Below are positions 36,201-45,555 of a stretch of 64,000 nt of DNA, piece by piece. Each line of letters opens with the position of its first letter. Within the stretch, counting starts at the first letter, position 1. Origin of the DNA: Ashinkailepas kermadecensis (taxonomy: Eukaryota > Arthropoda > Thecostraca > Neolepadidae); assembly GCA_034440615.1 (NCBI GenBank), contig JAOTOM010004669.1, forward strand, positions 62,001 to 126,000. The letters run 5' to 3'. Under the pieces are notes generated by a model. It was not told where the DNA came from, made no database searches, and was given only the letters and a program-made list of their open reading frames with translations. Position numbers and translations under genes: made by a program.

Positions 36201-36736
36201 TGCCGTTCACTCCCGGCGTGCTGAAGAGCGCACCGACGCGTGACTATATCCAGCTCACGGATGGTGCGGTGTCTGGTTACGAGCGGCCGGACCAGCTGCG
36301 GCGGCGATCCGGCTTCCCGGACCCACCAGGCGTGCCACGTGCCACTCAGCTCCTCCTGGAGCCATCAGGCGTGCCGCGCGCCGCTCAGCGCCTCCTGGAG
36401 CCACCAGGCTTGCCGCGTGCCGCTCAGCGCCTCCTGGAGCCACCAGGCGTGCCACGTGCCACTCAGCTCCTCCTGGAGCCATCAGGCGTGCCGCGCGCCG
36501 CTCAGCGCCTCCTGGAGCCACCAGGCGTGCCGCGTGCCGCTCAGCGCCTCCTGGAGCCACCAGGCGTGCCACGTGCCACTCAGCTCCTCCTGGAGCCATC
36601 AGGCGTGCCGCGCGCCGCTCAGCTCCTCCTGGAGCCACCAGGCGTGCCGCGTGCCGCTCAGCGCCTCCTGGAGCCATCAGGCGTGCCGCGCGCCGCTCAG
36701 CGCCTCCTGCCAGGGTGCCAGTGCCACCAGGCGTGA
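33284..36736 (+). CDS. Secreted Pro/Tyr/Lys-rich repeat protein, main coding exon
   Basis: I chose the ATG at 33284 because it opens directly into a signal peptide (MASAWCLAALLAVAHTSS). The in-frame ATG at 33221 would add 21 non-hydrophobic residues. Regions in order: a Ser/Thr/Gly-rich segment (about residues 60-400); a basic stretch (FFRRKNKKKPRKRPRP, near 410); about 28 units of an 11-residue repeat PSYGPPKAKPN (34630-35570); a dibasic KRSLD site (about 35812); a His-rich HGPHSAHGP repeat (35875-36005); a globular-looking segment (ALYTVYKWQKEQ); and a 13-residue PPGVPRAAQ-L repeat. Differences between 11-mer units fall mostly at wobble positions (TCA/TCG, TAT/TAC, CCA/CCT), which argues for translation. 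Lys-Pro-Ser-Tyr repeats recall mussel byssal and other adhesive or cuticular proteins. An alternative donor (TCAG/GTGAGC, 33464/33465) lies near the 5' end. The frame's 3' end at 36736 is doubtful. Confidence 0.65.
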   Translation: MASAWCLAALLAVAHTSSTPFSGYQVLRDVMYHHGSRTGFNTLVATGHWEVAAAAWPAGSGEPQDGSVDRWGGPEWTHRYGLVGQQSAAAAPQSTRTGHTSRSGNASQSGTDHHGQPPSPFQADRHPVNTQEVVSAPSSGDVTWRGDVSFGAQPDEPAIDDAGIETHRWSDSASAPTRHTDEGASDVSNLTVTGASYVTEQTPVLTRGVTAGAAAEVDRVLTGCGDCGVGSSWSPLLLPDQSDGETAAPPPPAPPYNSGIPVGPSVPLGTGAQADQSWQEIGAPQQPTGNYSTTAGHASSMTEHDLGQQSGSHGAGISAEPSNGSYASGVRGGGAVLRDGHAVPSEAGPQYPDYQDGRPATTTSHGKVHNIGRVSGPWSWLLARVRRRLPTWHYLTTWKTPWLVKFFRRKNKKKPRKRPRPAYGARKPDANAAYGSPKAKRKPITSSHGPPKRKRKPSHSHPKARPKPSYGPPKAKPKPSYGPPRTKLKSKAKLKPKAKPKPEPSHGHPKRKPNPSYDPPKRRPNPFYNPPKRRPNPSYDGPKAKPNPSYGSPKAKPNPSYGLSEAKPNLSYGPPETKPNPLYGPPIAKPNPSYGPPAKPNPSYGPPKTKPTPSYGPPKAKTNPSYGPPKAKPNPSYGPSKAKPNTSYGPPKAKPNPSYGPPRTKPNPSYGPPAKPNPSCGPLKAKPNPSYGPPKAKPNPSYGPPKAKPNPSYSPPITKPNPSYGPPAKPNMSYGPPKAKPNPSYGPPAKPNPSYGPPYNGDRVSGPEQIHGHTFPITYRPVFANPLRSHGRSKQSGQDGGKHSGWRFTGQDAPQPTPSRHKSTNRPSPGHRTPTQQRVDGKRSLDALVLDPVAENHDSGPLSAHGPHGPHSAHGPHGPHSAHGPHGPRSAHGPHGPHSAHGPHSPYSPHRHRPAGRSSSAVPSLAALDSPLRALYTVYKWQKEQLGSTIGSLPPVPSLTPPDRNWKPPRLRVPFTPGVLKSAPTRDYIQLTDGAVSGYERPDQLRRRSGFPDPPGVPRATQLLLEPSGVPRAAQRLLEPPGLPRAAQRLLEPPGVPRATQLLLEPSGVPRAAQRLLEPPGVPRAAQRLLEPPGVPRATQLLLEPSGVPRAAQLLLEPPGVPRAAQRLLEPSGVPRAAQRLLPGCQCHQA
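34630..35570 (+). repeat. 33-bp coding repeat (PSYGPPKAKPN)
   Basis: About 28 units of 33 bp (some 30 bp, lacking one codon) encode PSYGPPKAKPN and close variants (PSYDPPKRRPN, PSYGPPRTKPN, PSYGPPAKPN). Left units are more diverged and more basic; right units are nearly identical, so expansion was most recent at the right. The minus-strand frame through it (Gly-Pro-Tyr-Asp-Gly-Phe) is a shadow. Confidence 0.9.
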
Positions 36737-36828
36737 CGCGCGCCGCTCAGCTCCTCCCGGACCCATCAGGCGTGCCACGTGCCACTCAGCTCCTCCTGGA
36801 GCCATCAGGCGTGCCGCGTGCCGCTCAG
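36310..36828 (+). repeat. 39-bp repeat at the 3' part of the exon, with acceptor-like motif
   Basis: About a dozen 39-bp units read CCACCAGGCGTGCCGCGTGC then CGCTCAGCGCCTCCTGGAG. In the long frame this gives PPGVPRAAQRLLE, but one unit at about 36709-36722 carries an 11-bp length change that shifts the frame and leads to a stop at 36734-36736. Every unit contains GCTCAG/CTCCTCCTG-like sequence, matching the stretch just before 36829. The array may therefore be an intronic amplification of a 3' splice site and not coding. Confidence 0.8.
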
Positions 36829-37214
36829 CTCCTCCTGGCCGCCTTCGCGACGCTGACGCTGACGCTGCTGGCGTACCAGCACGGCGTCGCTGTCGACCAG
36901 CCGATCGGCAACACCACCATCAGCTTCCGGGCACCCAACTCGGGCTGGTGGGGTGTGGGCGGGCTGGCCCGCAGCAGCCGCACCGCCCTGACCCAGCTGG
37001 GCGCCGGCCTGCTCGACGCGCTCAGCTCGGCCGACGAACAGGCGTGCGCCGACCAATGCGGAGCCGTCACTCGGCTGGTGAGCAAGTACCACGATCTGCA
37101 CCACGTGCTGTCGGCCGGCCCCCAGCAGTCGGCCTGCTCCCGACAGGCGCTCTGCCACGTCGCCAGGACGAGCATGGCCGATCCAGCCGACCTGACAGCC
37201 ATCGTCACTGTCCT
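36829..37214 (+). CDS. Downstream exon of the secreted protein (hydrophobic segment and Cys-containing domain)
   Basis: The frame encodes a hydrophobic run (LLLAAFATLTLTLLAYQ), an N-glycosylation motif (NTT), then a helical domain with paired cysteines (CADQC at about 37050; ACSRQALCHVA at about 37132-37164) and ends ADLTAIVTV. Exon end 37214 is followed by GTGAGT (37215-37220); reading through would hit TGA at once (37216-37218), so splicing is needed. The intron is phase 2 and the next exon at 39154 supplies exactly one base, restoring CTG (Leu). The acceptor at 36827-36828 (CGCTCAG) is my best guess; the alternative is continuous coding with a frameshift at about 36715. Conserved Cys pairs with an L-C-x-x-A helix recur in many uncharacterised arthropod secreted or membrane proteins. 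Confidence 0.65.
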
Positions 37215-37905
37215 GTGAGTGTCCAGCCGACCGTCACTGTCCTGTGAGTGTCCAGACGACCTGGCAGCCACTGTCACTGTCCTGTGAGTATCCAGCCGAC
37301 CTGGCAGCCACAGTCTGTCCGGTGGATATACAGCCGACCTGGCAGCCGCACTGTTGTGTGTAGGACCGTCACTGTCCTGTGAGTATCCAGCCGACCTGGC
37401 AGCCACTGTCACTGACCTGTGAGTATCCAGCCGACCGTCACTGTCCTGTGAGTGTCCAGACGACCTGGCAGCCACCGTCACTGTCCTGTGAGTACCCAGC
37501 CGACCTGGCAGCCACAGTCACTGACCTGTGAGTATCTAGCAGACCTGGCAGTCACTGTCACTGTTCTGTGAGTGTCCAGCCGACCGTCACTGTCCTGTGA
37601 GTATCCAGCCGACCTGGCAGCCACTGTCACCGTCATGTGAGTATCCAGCCCACCTAGCAGCCACTGTCACTGTCCTGTGAGTATCCAGCCCACCTAGCAG
37701 CCACTGTCACTGTCCTGTGAGTGTCCAGCCGACCTGGAAGCCACTGTCACTGTCTTGTGAGTGTCCAGCCGACCTGGCAGCCACTGTCACTGTCCTGCGA
37801 ATGTCCAGCCGACCTGGCAGCCACTGTCACTGTCCTGTGAGTGTCCAGCCGACCGTCTGAGTATCCAGCCGACCTGGCAGCCATCGTCACTGACCTGTGA
37901 GTATC
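37175..37905 (+). repeat. 40-bp minisatellite made of the exon end plus its 5' splice site
   Basis: The unit reads ATCCAGCCGACCTGGCAGCC, ACTGTCACTGTCCT, GTGAGT. Its first copy is the last 34 bases of the exon ending at 37214 plus the donor. About 18 units follow, several shortened, and about 16 keep GTGAGT. All later donors lie beyond the in-frame TGA, so using one would truncate the protein. Confidence 0.9.
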
Positions 37906-37909
37906 CAGT

Positions 37910-39150
37910 GTGTGGGCTCCTGTGAATATCATCCAGTGTGTGGGCCGACAGGTGACTCTGGCTCATCCTCCGTATCGATGCCGTGTTGGCCTACTGTTGT
38001 ATATGCCCGCTGTCATGCCTGCAGCAAGGCGAGGTGTCATACCCAGATCCAGGCAATGTTTGGTAGACTCACTTAGTCTGGTAATTGGTCAATGTTCACT
38101 ATAAGCCAAAGCACTGGTGGATCTAGCCCATCGGTTTGGGGAGGGCCAACTTTCGGTTTTCGGCGTCAGCCCCCCCCCCCCCTCCCCTCCCCAGTGGCGT
38201 ACCTAGGAATTGCATCAGGGGAGGGGTCGAAAGGATTTTGAGGGTGCCTATTATCCCACTATTTTTGGTTAAAAGCACCGGATTTCGACCACTATTTGGC
38301 AAAAGGGCCCATTAAAAAAAAATTAATGACAACATAATTTCCTGTGTATGGGGCTACCGCCTACCTCCACCGTTTCTAAGTTACCGGATTTTTGTTCTTG
38401 TTTACCAAAACGTTCACGTTCACGTTCAACGTCTTGTACTACGTTAACGTTCGTGCACGTGTACACACTGGTGGATCCGATTTTGTCAACTTTTGTTGTA
38501 AGCAGAACTTGAACAGCATGGAACCCTCGATGTGTGTCAGAATCTACTATGCTACGATATTGGCTTCCAAACAATTATTTTTTTTAAAACCTTTTAAATT
38601 GGAGATTCTTTCATTCAGACGCTATTTTTTTTACCTCGGGAAAGGCTACTGCATTTTAATTTAGTTTACTTCTGTTGGTTTGGGGGGGGGGGGCAAAAGA
38701 CACTATGCCCCCCACCCCCTTTTTTAAGCGCTTCGGGGGGGCCATGGCCGGAATGGCCCCTCCCTGGATCCGCTAGTGAGCCAAAGCCGACACGGGTCGC
38801 AGTGTCTGCGCATTGAAATGAAGTCGGTCAAAATGAAGCCTTTGCATTAGACAATGAAATAAGGATCCAAAACAGTTGAAAACTTTATATTGCATGTATA
38901 ACAGACAAAGCACCAACTTTATAGCATGCTATTTTTGTCCTACACCATCTTGAATATTTCGCGGCGATATACATCAATTTTCATTATGTAATCTAGTTTG
39001 CAGCATTAGTTTTGCTCAAGTCATCTTTCATGAGCTGTCCCGAACATTGCACGTGAGCTTAAATAAACCTTCCACTGGTTCATCCGTCGCAGGAGATTTC
39101 AATTATCAAAAACACCTGCTCCACACCCGTACATCTGGTACCTGTGTCCC
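37910..39150. other. Intron of the secreted-protein gene (presumed)
   Basis: Holds the partial module at 38192-38295, a G10 run at about 38683 and poly-C tracts. No exon is seen before the acceptor at 39152-39153. Confidence 0.4.
38192..38295 (-). repeat. Dispersed module, partial copy C
   Basis: On the minus strand CCAAATAGTGGTCGAAATCC matches copy A's AAAATAGCGGTCGAAATCC, and CTAGGTACGCCACTGG at its end matches the ends of copies A and B. It is flanked on the right side of the end by a C-rich tract (38168-38190). Confidence 0.6.
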
Positions 39151-39153
39151 CAG

Positions 39154-39260
39154 GGCAGCGAAGGCGTTGGCCAGTCAAGACCCGGCGTGGACGCTGCTCA
39201 GCTTGGGAGAGTCCCTCTGGCGAGCAATCGACGCTACTGATGATGCGTGTGGTCTGGTTC
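39154..39260 (+). CDS. Third recognised exon of the secreted protein (3' end uncertain)
   Basis: After the acceptor CTGTGTCCCCAG (AG at 39152-39153) the sequence encodes AAKALASQDPAWTLLSLGES, then LWRAIDATDDACGLV. The first base completes the Leu codon left open by the exon ending at 37214 (CT+G), so phase and frame agree. The composition (Trp, balanced hydrophobic and charged residues) is protein-like, unlike its flanks. No strong donor is obvious. The frame stays open to a TGA at 39353-39355, so this could be the last exon, or it may end near 39245 and continue elsewhere. Confidence 0.6.
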
Positions 39261-39264
39261 ACAC

Positions 39265-40135
39265 TGAATCCCAGAACACACATCTCCGCCACTGCACAGG
39301 AGTGGTGCCTGCAGTCACACAACCTCACAACAGCACAAAACAGGGCGGCACTTGAGATCACATTTCCCCACAACTGTGCGGGGGTGGCGCGTGAGGTCAC
39401 GTAACCAGGTAGCAGTGCAGGAAGTACAGCCTGGAATCACATTTCCAGGTAATTATTAGAAAACGTGGCACTCCCCCCCTCCCCACACACACCAGTATTT
39501 GGACAGATGAGATGGCCTTGAGTAATCGGCTCCAGAAGCTGTACAAGGCACCACCTAAAGTGACAAATCCGGGGAAGTGTGCTTGGTTGCGCTTGGACGG
39601 TGTGCTTACATCATGCCACCACACGATCGGCCGCGATCACAATACTGTGTCGCGCTTATCCGAATGTGAAGCTGTGTAAAATTATATAAATACCCTTTAC
39701 TTTCACAACGGAGGAAGCAGATACCCATCAAATTCAAACAGAGGATGGACGGAGTGAAGTATTTACTGCATTGATACTCTATCTGTTTGAGTAATATGAT
39801 GAATACGAACGAAAGGCTGTGGGAATTATCTGGCAATTCTAGAATGGGCATTACTGTTTTAGAGGTGCGTGAGACTACTATATGTGTTTGTCACTGAGAA
39901 GAATAAACGCTTATGAATTAAGCATAGTTGTTTGTACTTGAGACTAGATGTGCCAGCAGAGTGAAGCATGTGCGCTGGGGGGGGGGGGGGGGTAATAGTG
40001 CTTAGTAATAATGCCTGCGCCATGTGGTAACCTAAGTTGCTTTGAAGATCATGATGCTTCATGTCACCCAGTAGGCATTTTGTTGAATATACCAAACAGT
40101 GGCTTAATGAAGGGGGAAAGGGGAGCAAATGTTCC
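39265..40135. other. Unassigned DNA
   Basis: Two or three short phrases recur (GATCACATTTCC at about 39356, AATCACATTTCC at about 39435, GAGGTCACGTAACC). A run of about 15 G residues lies at 39977-39992. No gene is supported. Confidence 0.35.
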
Positions 40136-40139
40136 TCCC

Positions 40140-41460
40140 CACCCCACCACTGAGAGGTAATGGGCCCTCAAGGATCGCACCAGGGCCCCTTCAAATCGCG
40201 CTTGGGCCTAACAAATTATTTTTGTCGCCTCGAAAAATTGGCGTGAGGGGTCGCAATAAGATACAACGGGGCCTGAGAACTCGGTGGAGACTCCAAAAAT
40301 CGTATTGGGCCCCAACTAAGAATAGCGGGCCCCGATAACTCGCGCCGGAGCCCCCAGATAATTGCTCTGGGGCCCTCACAAATCCTGTCGCCCCCCCCCC
40401 CCCACAATAATTGGCATCGGCGGCCCAATTAAATGCAACGGGGCCCAATAACTAGCGCCGGGGCCCGACAATCGCAGAGGCGCTCCAAACAACTTTGCGT
40501 CGGGATCCCAAATAAATATAGCGGGGCTTATAAAACTCCCGGAAGGACTCGACATCTCTCGCCAGGGCTCGGAAAGTTCACGCTTGGGCTGGAAAGATCG
40601 TACCGAGGCCACGAAAAATCACACCAGGACCCAAATATGTTCATCCGGGCGCACATAAATGCATCGTGGTCCCAAAATCGCCTCAGATGCCTAAAGCTTT
40701 GAAAATCGGCTCCTCGAAAAGAAGCAAGGATTCTGAAAACAAAATAAGATATGTCCGCACCCGGGAAGTCACTATGGGGTCCCAAAAATTGCGCCAATGG
40801 TCTCCAAAATATCGTAGAGCCCTTCAGACGCAAGACAATTCGAGGCGAGCCCAGAAAGCTCGCGTCGGGTCCCCAGAACCACGAGCCTTGGCCCGAAAAA
40901 AAATCGCGCCCGGACACCGAGAAATCGCACCGGATCATCCAGAAATCGTGCTGGATGCCCCCAAAAATCCGTCGGGAGTCCCAATTAAACATAGTGGGGC
41001 CCTAGAAGCACAATGGTAGACCGAAAACGCACCGGGGCTCTCGAAAGCGCACCGAGTATTTGAAAAAGCGACAGAGCCTTGAAATATGCGCCGGGATGTT
41101 AAAGAAACACACCGAGAGCTCTCAGAAACGAACCGGAGGCACTCCAAACATACTAGGCCCACAAAGACAGCATAAGGGCCTCAAAGGCAGGCTGGGGTCC
41201 GTAAAAGCGACATTTTCCTTTAAAAATCACAAATGCGCACCGGGCACTAAATATATACATCGGGGCTTTCGAAAACGTGCCGGTCTCACAAAAACATCGT
41301 GGTCCACAAAAGGTAACACAGCTTTACAACAAAAAAACGTCAGGTCTCAAAAACGTGCCGGATCCCTAACAAAACTAACAAATGCTGGGACTCTAAAACA
41401 CATCCGTAGTCGAAGAAAGACGCAACGGGCCGCAAAAAAGAACACCGAACCAGCTCCTCG
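40140..41460 (+). repeat. Degenerate ~21-bp tandem array (right copy)
   Basis: About 60 diverged units share GGGGCCC, five or so A residues and CGC-CCG, for example GGGCCCCTTCAAATCGCGCTT (40180s). This is the reverse complement of the family at 60-790. Divergence between neighbours is high, so the array is old or the unit evolves under a loose pattern. Frames across it on both strands are artefacts. Confidence 0.65.
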
Positions 41461-41825
41461 GTTCGGTAGCTAATCTGGGACCATATTTAAACCGTGAGTT
41501 GAGGTGCATCCGGGATGTCCATATTTTCTTCCCACCAGAAAATGTGGGAAGAAGTGAAATAGTCTTCGAATTCAATTCATCGGATTTTCACAGTGAACCC
41601 TCATGCGAAGTATTCCAAGACGTTAAATATGGGACAATACTTTCGTGTGGCAGCAATTAGCAAAACATAGGGGGCCTAGCAGAAACTGCAGAATCACGAA
41701 GTGTGGCGAATGCGCCGAATGCGCACGGCGGGTTTGCACGTGCACGAACGTTGGCGTGGTGGTGACCAGGCGTTATGAACTGAAATAAGTGGAACAGGAA
41801 TTTTCTACATGTTTAGTTATCGGTT

Positions 41826-42112
41826 CAGGTGTAATTTCAGCAGTGTGAGCTGACTTATCCAGGGAACACGGGATTTTTTTTAAGAGGGGTGAGGTGATTG
41901 AAATTCTGTAAGATAGAAGCCATGGTGGTAGAATTAGCCCCCTCGACAGGAAAATTAACTTGTCGCTAATCATTTTAGTACACAAATAAAAACGGATCCT
42001 TAGAAATAAACAGCGGTTGAAATCCGATGCTTTTTCAATAGGTGTCGGTGGGCCCACTTCAAATCTGTTTGTCCCACCCCGCTGAAGCAAATCATAGGTA
42101 CGCCACTGATAC
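41826..42112 (+). repeat. Dispersed ~300-bp module, copy B
   Basis: Starts GGTGTAATTTCAGCAGTGTG and ends CATAGGTACGCCACTGAT, aligning with 808-1105. About 350 bp of unrelated sequence separate it from the array at 40140-41460, compared with almost none at copy A. Confidence 0.65.
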
Positions 42113-42269
42113 CAAATATGTGCCCTATGGAGCCTGCTAGAAGATGAGCTGGGACACGAACGCCGCGAAATAGCTGAACTGATTCTGAATAAATCAATGT
42201 TGTAATTAAGTTAATAATTGATACCAACTTTCCTTCAGGTGGGCGATGTAGCCTGTTGGAATCACTATA

Positions 42270-42423
42270 TACGTCGGTATGGTACGTCGGCATGGTACGT
42301 CGGCATGGTATGTCGATAGATACGTCGGTAGGTACGTCGGCATGGTACGTCGGTATGGCACGTCAGCATGGTACGTCGGCATGGTACGTCGGCATGGTAC
42401 GTCGGCATGGTACGTCGGTATGC
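42270..42423. repeat. 13-bp minisatellite, about eleven copies
   Basis: The unit is TACGTCGGCATGG with minor variants (TACGTCGGTATGG, TACGTCGATAGA). Confidence 0.95.
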
Positions 42424-42429
42424 TCCGGT

Positions 42430-43500
42430 CGCCAGTGGTACGAGGCCCATGGGGGACGCCTGTGTGCGCGACGCGACATTGTATAGCTCAAAGATTGCAT
42501 GCCGAAAACAATCAATTTTTGTAGACTTCTCTGCATTTCATCGGCCGGCGGAAACCCAACTTTTACATTGCATTTCCAAAATGGACCGACGCTATGCAAA
42601 ACAACGTGCCGGAATGGCGTGAACGACGGAGACAACATCGGCAGAGCGACACCGGTACCAGCACTCTGACCGGTACGAGCACGTGTGCATTGAAACGTCG
42701 GCAGTAGGCCTGTTGCTTCAGCTACCAAGTATATTACGTGGCAGCTCGGTCTAAATTATGGAGCCTAGGCTCATAATTAACATAAAATATAGACATGGAG
42801 CCTGTCTATATTTGGAACTGAATGAATATTTGTGTGTACTATGGGGAAACAGGACTAGCCAGGTTTGAGATGAGCTTGTATGAACGTTGAAAGGCAGAAT
42901 ATTGTCTGTCATATGGCATGCAAGAATACGAGTTAAGTCTCTAGCCGATCATGTCATCATGTAACCATCGCGATGGTTACATGATACCTGCGTTTTGTAG
43001 CATAAAACCATGCATGACGGAACCGTTCCATATGTGTTAAAGCCAGTTCCGATACAAATGTGAACATCATTCGTTTTCAACGGCTTGCATACCTCTATAT
43101 AGTAGAAAAAAATAGCTAAGAATTATTTTTACAGGCTCATATGTGCAATACCTATGTGCTTCGCGCTTGCACCCATTATTCAGTTGGTGTTCATAAACTA
43201 AAGCTTGGTATTAAGGTGCATTTATTTCGGTTCACACCGATAATGAATGGATGCTAACTGTGATGCATAGCGACTGGAGGATTACACCCATAAGGTGTCG
43301 AAAATAACGGAGCGAACGGCACAGAGTCTCGGTACAAGTCCCCCACCTATCCTCCAGGCCAGGAATGTTCTCTACCCTGAGATCGACAAGGTCATAGTTC
43401 AGGCCAGTCTCCACCATCAGAAGCCAAACTATTGAATATCCATGTTTAATTTCAGCACTGACTTGGCATTGCTTCATCTGGATGACTAGTATCGATGGAG
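42430..43500. other. Unassigned DNA around the 30-bp palindrome
   Basis: No gene supported. Confidence 0.35.
42956..42985. repeat. 30-bp perfect palindrome
   Basis: ATCATGTAACCATCG is followed at once by its exact reverse complement with no spacer. CGCG is at the centre. Confidence 0.95.
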
Positions 43501-43509
43501 GACTCCTAA

Positions 43510-44290
43510 CAGGAATGGAATGGGACAGGACTGACCTGAGGACGGGACGGCATGGTACGGGGCGGAGCTGAGGATGGGACGGCATGGTACGAGACGAAGC
43601 TGAGGACAGGACGGCATGGGACGGGACTGACCTGAGGACGGGACGGCATGGGACGGGGCGGAGCTGAGGATGGGACGGCATGGGACGGGACTGACCTGAG
43701 GACGGGACAGCATGGTACGGGACGGAGCTGAGGACAGGACGGCATGGTACGAGACGAAGCTGAGGACGGGACGGCATGGGACGGGGCGGAGCTGAGGACG
43801 GGACGGCATGGGACGGGGCGGAGCTGAGGACGGGACGGCATGGGACGGGGCGGAGCTGAGGACGGGACGGCATGGGACGGGGTGGAGCTGAGGACGGGAC
43901 GGCATGACACGGGACGGAGCTGAGGACGGGACGGCATGGGACGGGTGGAGCTGAGGACGGGACGGCATGGGACGGGGCGGAGCTGAGGACGGGACGGCGG
44001 AGTGAGGGGACGGCATGAACGGGGGAGCTGAGGACGGGACGGCATGGGACGGGGCGGAGCTGAGGAAGGGACGGCATGACACGGGACGGAGCTGAGGACG
44101 GGACGGCATGGGACGGGGCGGAGCTGAGGACGGGACGAGGCGAAGTTGAAGACGGGACCAAATAGGACGAGGCGGAGCTGAGGACGGGACGGCACGGGAC
44201 GGGGCGGAGCTGAGGACGGGACGAGGCGAGGTTGAAGACGGGACCAAATAGGACGAGGCGGAGCTGAGGACGGGGCGGCGCGGGACGGGG
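43510..44290. repeat. 32-bp GC-rich minisatellite, about 24 copies
   Basis: The unit is GCGGAGCTGAGGACGGGACG then GCATGGGACGGG, with variants at GGGGCGG/GGACTGACC. Three overlapping minus-strand frames of about 290-310 codons run through it (Ser-Ala-Pro-Ser-His-Ala-Val-Pro type) because 32 is not a multiple of three and the unit lacks stops; none is credible. Confidence 0.95.
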
Positions 44291-44299
44291 CGGAGCCGC

Positions 44300-44600
44300 A
44301 CATGGGAGGGTGGTTCAGCGGTCGCGAGCGCACACCCGCGACTATCGTGCAACGGAGCGGTGGGGCCGTGCCATTTGGTGACTGCCTGTGCCGCAATTGC
44401 CAGTCGCAGTCGAGCGGGCTGCTGTGAAGCCGCTCAGCACAGTGCGGGGCTCAGTGGCGACACACGCGCAGCACAGGCACACGGTGGCCGCCGACAGGGA
44501 TGGCGGCACCACCGACGGCGACGACTGCCACGTCACCACCGCTGCCGAGGCGCGCCCATGCCGCCAGCGGCTGGCGCGCAGCGCGAACGTACGGTGACAG
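44300..44600 (+). other. GC-rich block upstream of the transmembrane exon
   Basis: GC- and CpG-rich. It could hold an upstream exon of the same gene; the frame starting about 44388 is open with two Cys but stops at 44595-44597, where the transmembrane frame takes over one register away. Confidence 0.35.
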
Positions 44601-44838
44601 CGGCGGCGGCGGCGCCGGTCTGTTCGACTTCGGCACGCTCCTGACATTGCTCAGCGTCTTGGCGTTCGCCGCGCTGGTGTTCGCGCTCATCCAGCAGGCG
44701 ATGGGCGCTCGACAGCTGCGGCCGAGCTTCGTCCGTCTGTTGCTGGACACGCCCGACCAGCTGGCGGAGAATCTGCTGAGAGTGATACGGCTGCTCGAGC
44801 TGCCGGCCGATTTCGGCGGAGCCCAGCCGCCCTGGTAG
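44601..44838 (+). CDS. Candidate terminal exon with a transmembrane helix (partial gene)
   Basis: A plus-strand frame reads GGGGAGLFDFGTLLTLLSVL then AFAALVFALIQQAMG, a clear transmembrane helix. It is followed by a basic turn (ARQLRP) and an amphipathic helix (DTPDQLAENLLRVIRLLELP), ending at TAG 44836-44838. A possible acceptor is GGTGACAG (AG at 44599-44600); upstream in another frame lies a Cys-containing stretch (DDCHVTTAAEARPCRQRL, about 44517-44570). It could be the last exon of the gene starting at 33284 or of a separate gene. An AATAAA at 46685 is the first polyadenylation signal noticed downstream. Confidence 0.4.
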
Positions 44839-45514
44839 TGGGCGTCTGATGTCGGCACCGGGAGCGCCACGACGGCGCCATCATTGATGCTGCCACTTGA
44901 GTGTCTGGTTACCGGCACCGGCAACGTCACGTGCGTACACGGCCACCCACATCGGTGGTCTCTCGCGATCCTGGGGCACCAGCGGCAGCGATGAAGAGTT
45001 ACTGCAGCATCGCCAGCAATGATGGTCTCTCGTGATTTCGGGGGCACCAGCACCAGGGGTGAACGTTACTGCAAGGTTGCCAGCACCGGTGTTTTAACGT
45101 GAATGCATGGTCATGGTCGAGTCCTGGGACTCGTCGAGTCCTGGGATTCGTCGAGTGTATCCAGGAACGCCCCGGGCGGAGGCCGCCGCCGAGGTGCCGG
45201 CGCTGACCTAAGCTGCTTTGACGCGACGGGCCTCAGGGCCGAGATCGTTGTGATGATGTTAGCATCCGCTCCCACCGAGCGTCCGGCTGGCAGGCCGAAG
45301 CTGAGTCACTGGGACATGGCACAGTCGGGTGTCGTGTCATTGTGACGCTCGTGTTATCATTGTATCATGCGGCAGTGCAAGGCTGAAGGGCTGGTCGGAA
45401 GTACTTTCGACTAACCGTTCTTGACCGCGTCATTCCGGTACCGACCTATAACACGCGACCACTCCACCATATGATGTCGTTGCGCTCGACCAATCATGAT
45501 TTACCATGTACATG

Positions 45515-45555
45515 CCCCGGTCCCCGGCCTGCGGGCAGCAGGCCGGGGACCGGGG
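45515..45555. repeat. GC-rich hairpin, 17-bp perfect arms
   Basis: CCCCGGTCCCCGGCCTG (45515-45531) and its exact reverse complement (45539-45555) flank a 7-nt loop. No T-run follows, and factor-independent termination is not expected in this kind of genome. Confidence 0.95.

Noticed and set aside
43232..44396. Three overlapping minus-strand frames of 288-309 codons rich in Ser/Ala/Pro/Arg
   Set aside because: All frames are open because the 32-bp minisatellite unit lacks stops and rotates through the three registers; no non-repetitive domain is attached.
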